Positions 20,152 to 30,623 of a DNA stretch of 64,000 nucleotides are shown piece after piece. The notes below the pieces were generated by a model. It was not told where the DNA came from. It worked only from the letters and a program-made list of their open reading frames with translations, and did no database searches. Within the stretch, counting starts at the first letter, position 1. Every line of letters starts with the position of its first letter. Where the stretch lies: assembly GCA_016490725.1 (NCBI GenBank), contig JAEMHR010000035.1, positions 124,001-188,000 on the forward strand. Direction: 5' to 3'. The stretch comes from Amphichorda felina. Lineage: Eukaryota > Ascomycota > Sordariomycetes > Hypocreales > Bionectriaceae. Position numbers and translations under genes: made by a program.

Positions 20152-22619
20152 AAACCACATTTTACCACACGACTTGCACGCATTTCACGAGTACCATACG
20201 GCATGTCGTATGCTGTTACAATGACGACCTGAGCGCATGGTGTAGAGGATATCCTGGAAGGGGGGCGTATATGTGGAATGATTGTTATAGAAGGGAGGTA
20301 AGGGAAAGGGAGGACATTGTGTTTTTGTGGGTGCAAGATATCCGGTTTGGGCGCCTGAACGAGTGGAATGATACCCATTTTTAAGTCACTGTCAAGAGCG
20401 GGAGGCGATGTTTTTCTATCGTGTTACTTCGATATGAAGCTTTCTACATCCCGTCGTTGCTGAGCTTGAGATTAGTCAAAGCCAAGAGTAATTATGGTAT
20501 TATCTTGGAATGACTCTGGAGATGCTCCAGATTTTTATGACTGATAATTAATCAGAGGCGGAGCTGTGTCAGTGAGCTTATATGAACAATCACTACTACG
20601 CGCGGTGATAGAAAGCCAACAATCCTGCCTCAACATATTCTTATCAGCGGCCTTGGATACTACGACCTGAATGAGACACCAGAGCGGCATAAAGTGTCTG
20701 GGCTGCCTAATGTCACCAGAGAGCTGTCGGCCTTAGGGCAGTACTACTAGTAGCATGGTATGTCTTGGATAGGGGTGTCTCAGGGTAACTGCATGCCGAC
20801 GAGTTTCCAACGTACGTGGCATTGACGAGGGCTAGGATTTCCAGCCTCAACGACAATGCTCCTGCTGGGGGGGCAGTGAATCAGTAAGGCATATTGTGAA
20901 GCCTCAGAGGTCCGAATTTGCTCACTGGTACGCAGGAGGCAGAGTCCTGAAGGCGAGACGCCCGTGTTAGAAGAATTATTGCCAGTTCTGATTCGGCAGC
21001 TGCGAGTTCAGAGCCTCTGATCATTTATCACCAACAAAAGTCACTGTCTCACTTGCGACTCTGCGAGAGAGTTAATGACCCACCCCTATTTTTGGCACAA
21101 CCCAGATCAGGGACACGTCTAAGCCCGACTGATGATCAGATTTAATGTTGGCTAGTGGCCCAATCACGAACTCTAGCTCCAAAGCACTGCCACCATGATT
21201 TGAATTCCAGGAATGCGATGAACTCGAGGCTTCACGTGATTTCATGGGCTTTTCGGTTACGGAGTTACGGATTTGCGGACATTTGGTCTCCGCACAGCCA
21301 CAGTCCACAGGCGACAAGCCGGAGTAGCACACAGTAAACCCGACGGTGCGTGCACTATCGTCGGCAGGGGGGCAGACTTGGCATGCCCCACCAATGCTGG
21401 GCTGGTTTTCGGCCTGAGCGATGCTGGCGCCTTGGGCACTGCGCGTTAGTGCTGGCACAGTGAAGGACAGTCTGGATTCGCCACTCGCGTGAGGATCTTC
21501 GGCACCCGCGGAATAGGTATGGACTTGGCTCGCCCGAGGCCTCGGATTCAATGCGACCGCGCTCTTATTGATTGCGATTGCCAGAGGCAAAGACTCGCGC
21601 GAGCCCGGGAGGCTGATGACAGTGGCGGCCGAGCAAAGGTTCGGAGGGATTATCCAACGGCTGGGGATGGAGCGATAACGATCCCGGCTACGGGTGCGTT
21701 GAGCTTGTCCGGTTGCGGGAGAGGCCTCGCGGCCGCTACGTCTTCAAATTCGTAAGCCTGGAGGAAATGCTGCATGTCAAGAATCCGCCAAGGAGCAATA
21801 ACAGGCCCAAAGGGGCGGTTGAAGCAGATTTGAAGCATGGAAGCCTGCGGTGAGTGGGCGGAAGGGGCAGTCGTCGTCGTCATCCTCCAGCCAGCATTGC
21901 AGCACCGCAGCCCTACAGCCAATCAGGGGGGGATGGGTCGAAACTGGAACCACCGGCGCCCAGCGCACTTCAGGTAGCTCGCAGCGCCAAACTCCAGCGC
22001 TATCAGTGAGCGGTGGTGAGCAGTGCCCCCCTCGAGTCCCACCGGGAAGGTGTCCCGGGCCTGAGGCTCCTCGGGTGGTGAGCCCAGGCCGTACACGGAG
22101 GCCCCTGATTGGTCCACAGCGGCCATCAGCGTCTGCGGGAAGCAGCAGCACCAGAAGGCTTACGCGTCCTCTCCCACCTTCCCCCGCCCACCCCTGCTCC
22201 GCCCGGCCCAGGGGCGCCCGGATCGCTAAGGCATCCGCCATTCGCTGCTCGCTGTCACGCCGAGTTGCTGACACCAGACCGTTTGACCCGTACCCGTACC
22301 AGTACACAGCCCAGTCCGAACCTCCCCCCATCAGCTGTCTCAGGCGAATCCTCGTTTCGACACTTCTCCTCTCTCATCATCTCTTTTTCGCTTCTCCATC
22401 CATCATCAACATCTCCATCAGATTGTCTCATTACGACTCGACTGAACTAGCGTACTGGTGTAACGGCGACCAACGATCTGTTAACGACAACGGTAACGAC
22501 AACGGCGGCGACCTAATTCAATCCCGCCGCGAAGCCCTCAACTTCCGCCACTTGCGATCGCTGCTGGAAAGGCACTTCGACCCAGTCGCTCTTCGCGATA
22601 CAGCGAAACACGAATCACA
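20152..22619. other. 2.5-kb intergenic region and bZIP leader
   Basis: No supportable gene. From about 21850 the DNA is GC-rich, and a long open frame (21850-22800) runs into the bZIP gene in another frame; it lacks protein character. The stretch 22350-22619 is CT-rich, then GACAACGG-repetitive, and lacks any ATG. It fits a 5' untranslated leader without upstream ORFs. Confidence 0.45.
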
Positions 22620-24390
22620 ATGTCGGCTTCGAGCCAAAACAACGTCGACATTGACGCCCTGCTCGATCTCACCGAGTATGATGGCCTCCCCAACCAGTCC
22701 CTCTCTCCCTCGCCTTCCGCATCCAAGGCCACTTTCGCCAGCCCGGTCTCTGCCGCTGTCACCACTCCGAGCGTGCCGACCACAAGTACGCAGACTTTGA
22801 GCGGACCTAGCCACAACTATGACATGTACCGTCAACAAACGGGCTTCGTGCCCGGCGCTCTCGCCAACACCATGGCCGTCAACCAGAGCAACAACACTGG
22901 CTACCAGGACTTCGGAAGCCTCGACTACATGTCTAGCCTAAGTCCCGAGAACGACATCTTCGACTTCAACACGACCCCTTCACAAGCGACCATGGGCGCG
23001 TCAGAAATCGACATGGACTTTGAGTCCCCTGCCGACTCGCAATTTTTCGTCAACCCCAGCAGCATCGAGCAGGACTCCAGCATGTCTCAGCCCGCCCCCG
23101 GCCCGCAGTCTGGTAACGTTGGCCGCCTCTGGCCCGGCGCTCACTCGCAAGCTGCGCTCGCCAAGGCTCAGGCCCATCAGCGCCAGCAGCACCAGATGAT
23201 GCAGGTCCAGCGCCAGGGATCTCAGCAGCAGACCAAGTCGCGCTCCAAGGGTCCCCAGCCCACGGACCCTCTCGTCGAGCAGAAGATCACCCAGCTGCTC
23301 AACTCGATGAGGGCCAAGGCTTCATCCCCCGACTCCCAGACCAACTCGACTTCCGCCCATCTTCCCAGGGCCAAGAAGGAGGAGGAAGAGATGGATGAGG
23401 ATGAGCGTCTGCTCGCTAGTGAAGAAGGAAAGAAACTCAGCAGCAAGGAGCGCCGGCAGCTGCGGAACAAGGTGTCGGCACGTGCTTTCCGCTCACGCAG
23501 AAAAGGTAAGTCTAGCCATGTTGTGTCCTATTAAACGTGTCACTGACCATTTATTTTCAGAATACATTACCCAGCTTGAGTCTGAGATTTCCAGCAAGGT
23601 CAATGAGAACGGCGATCTGCGCGCCCAGAACCGGGCTCTGCTCGACGAGAACAAGCGCCTTTCGGACTTAACCCGCATGCTTCTCTCTTCGCCGTCCTTT
23701 TCTAACTTCCTGGACCACCTGAGTGCCAACTCCTCTCAGGTCCCGAATGGCCTCGTGAAGTCTGAGCCACAGCAGCAGCAGCAGCCCCAGCAGCCGGATC
23801 AGCGCCAACAGTCCAAGGACGTCAACCCATATGGTTCTCAGCAGTCCCAGCAGCAGATCGGCATGGCCATGATCCCTGAGCAGAACATGGACTTTTCCAT
23901 GCTGACCCTCGACAACTCATACAATTTTCAGCCTCAGGTGTTTGTCGTTGACAGCATTGAGATCCCCACTCCCATCGACACTTCTAGCCTCTCAGGCAAG
24001 TCATCCAACTTTGCTGAGCCCCTACCCGAGTCCGACGACGACAAGATCGAAGTTCCTGCCATCGAGCGTCCTGTCGAGCGGGCCGAGCCGACTGAGGTGA
24101 GCTCGGCTCCTCTTGACGAGGACTTCGAGTCGGATCCCGAATTCGCCTTGTACCATTCTGAACCTGCTGCCTCCAATGATGAACTCAGGAAGGAGCTCGA
24201 CACCGACGGCCTCTCTCACATTGACGTGTTCGGCGGTATTGAGCCCGAAAAGATTCTGGCTCGGTACGAGCTCGTTGACGCCACGGAGGAGGAAGCATCT
24301 GCCGCCCTTTCCATGGCTCGGGTCCAGCGCATCAGTGAAAACATCGAGAGCGTTGTCTCGAGGTTAGAGCTGTTGACTATGGATCTGTAG
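22620..24390 (+). CDS. bZIP transcription factor
   Basis: Two exons, 22620-23505 and 23561-24390, encode 571 residues. The 55-bp intron (GTAAGT ... CACTGAC ... TTTCAG) falls exactly between the basic region and the zipper. The bZIP is at about residues 273-335: SSKERRQLRNKVSARAFRSRRK with the N-x7-R DNA-contact signature, then a leucine-zipper stretch EYITQLESEISSKVNENGD continuing to LTRMLL. The N-terminal half is Ser/Thr/Gln-rich with acidic patches (EMDEDERLL); after the zipper there is a glutamine run (QQQQQPQQPDQRQQ) and an acidic C-terminus with hydrophobic positions, typical activation regions. The family looks like the conserved filamentous-ascomycete group with the KLSSKERRQLRNK signature, but I cannot assign an ortholog. 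There is no ATG in at least 270 bp upstream, so no upstream-ORF control of the Gcn4/cpc-1 kind is visible. Confidence 0.9.
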
Positions 24391-25211
24391 ATGCGGATGA
24401 GACTGCCGGAGCCCCGTGAAGGGAAAAGATGTCGGACTGAACGCATTTTCTTTGTCAAATCTCTTGTGCATATTGGGTTCCACTCGTCAGTGGTAACTGG
24501 CGTTTAGGAAGATGTGTGGCGATCATCACGGGCATGAATCCCACCGGGTATTTCTTTTGGTTTCTTTTTTTCCCGACAGCGACGAATATGAGCGAAGCAT
24601 GATATTGGGGTTGTATAGATAGAACGGGCTGGCCTTTAGCCACCCAACAGACACCGAATCTCGAAATGAAAGATATTAAATAAGACTTGTGTACCGTATC
24701 TACTGAGATGTGACGAGATATCTTACTTGTGTTTAGTTGGTGTCTTTAAGCGGTAGGATGCTTGCGTTCTAGCATTCGGTCGGACTCGGTGCTATACCTT
24801 CTATTTCACCCCTGGCCTTGCTGTTTATCTTCTTTCATCCGCTCCTAACATGGACTTCGCTTTCTGTGATTACCGCGATTACATCAGCTGCGACCAACTC
24901 TCATCAAAAGATGAAAATGTCATATCCCACCAACTCGTTTTCATGGGCCTCGGGGGAATGTGGCCTCTTTATCGTTGTTGCGGTGGACTATTTCCGGTTC
25001 ATCATGCATTACGATGGGCTCAACTGAAGTGGAAGGTGACATCTCCATCAGATACGCAGTTTAAGCCCGTGGAGCCAGCCGGCTGGAGATAAGAAGATAG
25101 ATATGATAATAATATACTCAGACACTCAGCGTGCGCATGGAGACACAAGATATGAGTAGGAGAATTCTCAATTCTTGCCATCCTCATAGCAAGGACGGGG
25201 TACCGTCGTCA
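24391..25211. other. intergenic region between convergent genes
   Basis: 3' flanks of the bZIP and NLR genes. AT content rises towards 24700 and 25100. Open frames of up to 80 codons around 24820-25090 carry no recognisable protein signal. Confidence 0.5.
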
Positions 25212-28200
25212 TTATAGCCATTGGGGCCATGCTATCAGTCCAGCTGGTGGCATGACAGCTCCGTTCTCGATGAGTAGATTTACCACTGCCGCATGGCACC
25301 CCTTTGAGGCGAAGAAAAGTGGTATCGATCCGAGATGCTCGCCAGCATTGATATCCGCTCCTTTCTCAATAAGAAGCCTCGCGATTTCCTCGTGCCCGTT
25401 CTTTGCGGCGTACGTCAGTGGTGTAAATCCAGCCGGTATATCTCTAACGTGGATATCTGCACCATTTTGGATAAGTAGCTTTGCTAATGCCACATTGTCA
25501 TTTCTTAAGGCCCATAGGAGTGGCGTGGATCGTTCAAAAAAGTCTCCGGCGTTGATATCCGCTCCTCTTTCGATAAGGAGCCTCGCGATTTCCTCGTGCC
25601 CGTTCTTTGCGGCGTATATCAGTGGTGTAAATCCAGCCGGTATATCTCTAACGTGGATATCTGCACCATTTTGGATAAGTAGCTTTGCTAATGCCACATT
25701 GTCATTTCTTAAGGCCCATAGGAGTGGCGTGGATCGTTCAAAAAAGTCTCCGGCGTTGATATCCGCTCCTCTTTCGATAAGGAGCCTCGCGATTTCCTCG
25801 TACCCGTTCTTTGCGGCGTATATCAGTGGTGTTAATCCAGCCGGTGTATTTCTAACGTGGATATCTGCACCATTTTGGATAAGTAGCCTTGCTAATACCA
25901 TATTATTATTTCTTAAGGCCCATAGGAGTGGCGTAGATCGTTCAAAAAAGTCTCCGGCGTTGATATCCGCTCCTCTTTCGATAAGGAGCCTCGCGATTTC
26001 CTCATCCCCATTCATTGCGGCGTATATCAGTGGTGTTAATCCAGCCGATGTGTCTCTAACGTGGATATCTGCCCCTTTTTCAATGAGAAGCCGCACCGTC
26101 GCCTCATAGCCTTTTTTTGATGCCCATAGAATTGGTGTCAATCCACTGGGGTCGATAGCGCTGATATCTGCACCTTGCTCAATCAGAAGCCTCGCGACCC
26201 CCTCATGGCCGTTTTCTAAGGCCCGGGAAAGAGGTGCTCGGCCCTCCGTGTCCACTTCATTGACCTTCAGCTCTTTTTGGAGAAGCAGAAGCCTGACTAT
26301 GTCTTTCCGACCATCTTGTGCAGCCCAAGACAGCGGTGTTCGATTTTTGTGTCTTGTGAAGTCTTTCTTATGCTTGAACTCCAAGCCATTCATAATGTCG
26401 ACTCCATTATGAATGTTCGAGGACAAGTTTAGAAGAGCAACAGCAGCATCTTTGTTACCGTTGACCAAAGCGGCAAAAAGCGGGTACTTGTATCTTTCGC
26501 CACGAATAGAAGTACGCGGGTCCTGTCTGATCCTCGTGCGAATGAGCTCCGGAAACCCTCTGTCTGCGAGGATGTAGACTAAGCTTGCATTTTGAGTATA
26601 CTCACGAGCCTTCACCTCGAAGAAGTTGCTAGTCTTGATCCAGTCACGAACGGGAAATCCAGATAAAAACTCATCTTGAGGGACCGCGTCTGCCGCTGCA
26701 TTGGCATGGTGGAGAACATACCGGTTGGCATACTCTAAAAACGGGTATTTTTTCGACAGCTCTGTCTGCTTCTTGGATTTGGCCCCTGGCTCTAACTTGC
26801 TGATAGACTCATAGACAAGGGGATGGTTCATGTATGAATTACAACATTGTTTGAGCCTCTCATGACTTGGGCTCTCCAAGTCAAATCCAAAATCAGGCCA
26901 CAGCTCGTGGAGACCCCTGTCTTTGATGAGGAAATCTCGCACTGACTCGTGGATGAATTGCACTGTTGGCTGCTTTGACTTCGTAATCTCTGCAAGTCCT
27001 TTCGAGGAGCTGATTACGTTACTAAAAACGCAGTCGTCGGCGTCAGAGACAGCGAGATCAGGGGGAGCAGGGTCCTCCAGACCATCCTTCGAATACATCC
27101 CAGACCAGAGGGCGTGGTAGTACTCCGTTGGTGTCAGCGGCCGCCCTGCATAGAGAATCCAGAGAATGCAGAGTAGTAAAGCATCCATATCTTCATTATC
27201 CCGCCTTAGGATATCCTTGAAGAGTTCGGTCAAGCCACTCGGTGCCTCTGCAAGTCTCTTTTCAAGAGCTGATAGCCGGCCCCGTCGGTTTTCCTTATTT
27301 AGGATATCAACAACTAGGACAACCCACAAGAAAATTCCAGCCGCTTTCTCAAGGATCTGGGGTCGCAGCTTGTCGAAAATTGTACGGTCCTTGATTCGCA
27401 AACGGCTTTCAACGTAGTTTGACAAGTCTTCGCCGTGAGCTGGTTGCTCCTCCAGCGTAAGTTGGACGCCTTGTCGTATGTCGATATAGGGATAGTGCCG
27501 GCTAGCAAAACAGATTCGAAGCGAAACACCTCTCTTGACGGCATCTTCGGCTAGTTCTTCAAAGAACTCGATCATATCCGTGACTTGATGTTCATCGCTC
27601 TCGTCCAAGGCATCGACGAAGCAAGTGAACGAACGCCGACCGAGTGCGGAAACTGCGCTTTGGAAAAGATCCTTTAGGACAACCAAAGAGCCGTTATTCT
27701 GGCTCTGGGCAAGAAGTTCTGAGTCGTCAAACCCCTGGAGATCAGGGAATCCTTCCAAGAGCTGACACAGCAAAGACCGGTACATCCCCAAGACGGACTT
27801 TTCCAAGTAGTCTCCTCGAGCATTGAAGAAAAAGGAGGCAACGACGGCAAGCCCGTGAGAATTTCGAAGGATGCTCGAACGGGTTTTCAAATAGGCGAAT
27901 TTCATTATTGTCGACTTGCCAGTACCTGGCTTGCCACGAATCCACATAAAGCCGTGGTGCTCTGATAATTTGCTGGGATCACGCCAGGCCTTGTAGTCTG
28001 GGTGACTGAGAAACCATTGACATGTCTTGTTGTGAGCACTCCTGATGGTCGATCTACGAGCATCCATTTGTGTGAATTTTAGGGAATCCAACAGGAGTTG
28101 CCGGCGATTGCAGGGCAAATCTAGCTCTGCACCTCAAATGTGAGAAGGTATACCTATAAGTAGTTTGCGAAAGCACTGGGCGAACTTACGAGGGTTGGGC

Positions 28201-29243
28201 ATAGGGCCAGCTTTTGGTTGCACTTGGGCCGCAGGCAGTACCTCTAGGAACTCCCTTGCGAATGCAGCTGCGGTCGCTGCGGCATATTTCTGCCATTCCT
28301 TGCTCTTATGGGAGTCTGAGTAGTCGCAGATACCTCGAACTGTGAGACAAGGGAGTTCACCCATCACGCCTGCAGCTTCCATCTCGAAACATATGACATC
28401 AAATCGTCGAGCAAATTCGTCCCGGGTAGTGCCGTGCTTCATCACTTGGTTTCCTGAGGCGATCGCGCCATAGTGTATTATCGGATCGTCTGATTTTCTC
28501 CCACTTCGTGACACCAGCCTCGACTGGTCACATCCATCGCAACTAGGATTTTCGGGGTGATGATCATACGTTGCTTGGAAAAGGCGATCCTCTGAGGTCG
28601 GGCGATTATATCCAGGGTATCGTTTCAGCTTCTGCCGCAAAATGGATGGGACTCGAGAGGGTTCCAACTCGTGATTCGATCGCAAGGTGGATACAACTTT
28701 ACCGAGAGATGAGTTCAGAGTCGTCGGGATTGCTGTATTCTGGATCTGCCCATCTCCGACGAGCTTCCCTAGATCATGTTGCATCACCCTCGTTCCGACG
28801 ACGATGTCGCCCAAGCGTATATCAGCCTTGCTCGGTGCCCCGCCTCCAATGCCTACCATCAAACTGAGGCGGATCGATGTGAAGGTGCGGGTCAGGTGGG
28901 CTAACACGTTCGCTGCATTGTTTGTTCCATATTCTGGCAAGCACGCAATAACAACGTTGTGTCGACCAATGCTACCTAGCGTGTAGGTATTACTGTCGTT
29001 CACCTTCGTCGCCATGGGGGCGTGGACATCGTCCAGCATGGCACGAGCTGCTGCTCCCTCTATTGGCAGCGCGCAGATCCAGGCGATGGTGTAGTCATCG
29101 TGCTGGAGGGTAGGCAGACCGTGTCCTGGCTCGTAAACTGCGCTGCCTGGGTCATGGTGCAGAGTCTTTTGTCGTTTGGGAGGATGGGATGGGCCTGTGC
29201 CAGCGAGGTGTTCGTGCCATAAGCTTTGCCTATCCATGTCCAT
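25212..29243 (-). CDS. PNP-NACHT-ankyrin NOD-like receptor (STAND protein)
   Basis: Two exons on the minus strand, 29243-28190 and 28126-25212, encode 1322 residues. The 63-bp intron (GTAAGT ... TGCAG) joins two frames that would otherwise look like separate genes. Residues about 49-330 are a PNP/UDP phosphorylase-like domain (DDYTIAWICALPIE, VGIGGGAPS, ICFEMEAAGVM, GICDYSDSHKSKEW). About 355-900 is a NACHT NTPase with Walker A GKPGTGKST (about 416-424), Walker B FTCFVDALDE, sensor-like CFASRHYP and the usual winged-helix-like region. Eleven ankyrin repeats run from about residue 950 to the end. This three-part architecture is a known fungal NLR class linked to non-self recognition and heterokaryon incompatibility: ankyrins sense, NACHT oligomerises, the N-terminal domain executes. 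The start is the first ATG after a likely leader; a second lies two codons on. Ligand and partner are unknown. Confidence 0.9.
25341..26054 (-). repeat. 204-bp near-identical tandem repeats encoding paired ankyrin units
   Basis: Exactly 714 bp, 3.5 units of 204 bp (68 residues, two ankyrin repeats each). A marker string recurs at 25407, 25611, 25815 and 26019, always 204 bp apart. Two adjacent units (from 25441 and from 25645) differ at only about three positions over 204 bp; the unit towards 26054 has diverged more. The encoded pair is AGxTPLIYAAKNGxEEIARL... followed by FFERSTPLLWALRNxN. Flanking ankyrin repeats 1-3 and 11 are ordinary and divergent. Confidence 0.93.
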
Positions 29244-29878
29244 GCCGTCGAGTTGGCCAACTGTTAACAATTCGTAGGCTCGACTTTGCTCAACGTCCCG
29301 GCGGTAGGGGCTAATGGGCAAGTGTTTCGCGAAAGGCGTCTGTTTCTAAACTTGGGCAGAACTGGAACTGATATTGAAGCCTGGCAAGCCTGGGGGAGGG
29401 GAGGGGAGCCTTGCGAGGAGCCTTGAGTGTGGCTCAGGTTGGACCGTTGGGGAAACTCATACTGAAGGTAAATATGGATAATCCCATATTGGCTTGCATA
29501 GGTATTCAGTAGGTAAGTGCTGACGGCCAACGTACCTGGGTGCCTTGTAAGTACATGGACCCAGGCCCCGGTGCGCCCGTAACTTCGTTCAGCCTCATGA
29601 AAATCCATGTTGGGAAAAAAACGACGTTACTTTGAGACAGGCTGGTTTGCTCAGGTATAGGTATTCTGTATTTACTAACCATTACTTCTACAAGCAGTAA
29701 TACCTAAAGCAAGTATGTCCAAACTGACAGAATTCTACCTGTACACCTGTTCAACGATGTGGCGGCTCAAGTCTTAGGCCCCAATGTAGAAACCCACGAA
29801 AATAACATCGCCATCCACTTCAACGGCACCAGGTGCGACAAAAAAAAAACTGTCGAGAGCAGCAAAAAGCAAAAGAGA
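29244..29878. other. NLR upstream region
   Basis: Promoter and possible leader of the NLR gene. On the minus strand a TTAACAG just upstream of the start region could be a leader-intron acceptor. An A/T-rich stretch with TATTTACTAACC lies at 29665-29685. No separate gene is supported. Confidence 0.4.
29864..29874 (-). terminator. RNA polymerase III T-run terminator of tRNA-Gln
   Basis: On the minus strand TTTT (29874-29871) begins five bases after the tRNA 3' end and TTTTT (29868-29864) follows as a back-up, the usual Pol III stop signal. Confidence 0.8.
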
Positions 29879-29950
29879 AGGTCCCAGAGGGAGTCGAACC
29901 CTCGCTGGCCGGATCAGAACCGGCAGTCATAACCGTTAGACCATGGAACC
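29879..29950 (-). tRNA. tRNA-Gln (anticodon CUG)
   Basis: A 72-nt intronless tRNA on the minus strand. The acceptor stem GGTTCCA pairs with TGGGACC (one G-U), with T as discriminator base, as in other fungal tRNA-Gln. The anticodon stem is GCCGG/CCGGC around a seven-base loop TTCTGAT, giving anticodon CUG, which reads CAG. The T arm contains GGTTCGACTCC, the internal B box; the A box is TGGTCTAACGG. The CCA end is not encoded, as normal for eukaryotes. Confidence 0.95.
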
Positions 29951-30623
29951 GATGATTCGGTGCCGAAGCAGTCCTGAATTGATGAGATCCAGAAGGACCC
30001 AAAGCCGTATATATGCCTCGTAGCTCCACTTGGCCTAGGCCCACATACGGATGGAGACCTATCACTACCCTATGTTAAGCGTGTTGAGGGGACAAAAGAT
30101 GCCTCTGGTTTATTATTACGCTGAAATGTGGAAAACTTTGTACAATGGGAGCTGGAGAGCAATCAAGGTCAGCAGGGTAGGTGAACTTGGTTGGAAGCCA
30201 GGCGTTTGAGATTTCTCCAAAGATCTCCCAGCCCCTCGCTTACATTCAGCTGGACTTTTCACCTCTCCCACAACGTGACAGTCATCTAATGCTAGTAATA
30301 CTGGTACTGATATGACGCCGTCAACAACCCCTTGCCTGTAATGATGCAAGTTGCACCCGTCGTCACACCGATTAATTACCTTGATTGGCCATGTCTAGTG
30401 ACGCCGGGCTGTCGGCCTGGGACCCGTGGCCATGGCTGGAGTCCGTTGGAGGCCATGGCGATGGATGTCTCAGCGACGTATTGCTTTTTGCGCTATGCAG
30501 CTGGGCTTTCCGTCTCCCCTCTCCTCACTCTTCAGGTGTTGCCTTAATTTATCCCACTTCTGCCATGTGTGATCCCTCCCTCTAAACTTTTGTCCTGGAG
30601 GGCCGTGCCACTCAATCCTCGAC
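29951..30623. other. intergenic region
   Basis: Upstream of the tRNA and of the histidine-phosphatase-like gene. Nothing else supportable. Confidence 0.5.

Noticed and set aside
21850..22800. 316-codon frame overlapping the bZIP leader and N-terminus
   Set aside because: Low-complexity Ser/Pro/Arg composition in a GC-rich leader; the overlapping bZIP frame has a clear domain and spliced structure.
25252..26109. 285-codon repetitive plus-strand frame opposite the ankyrin array
   Set aside because: 204 bp is a multiple of three, so the antisense stays open; sequence is the mirror of the ankyrin repeats.
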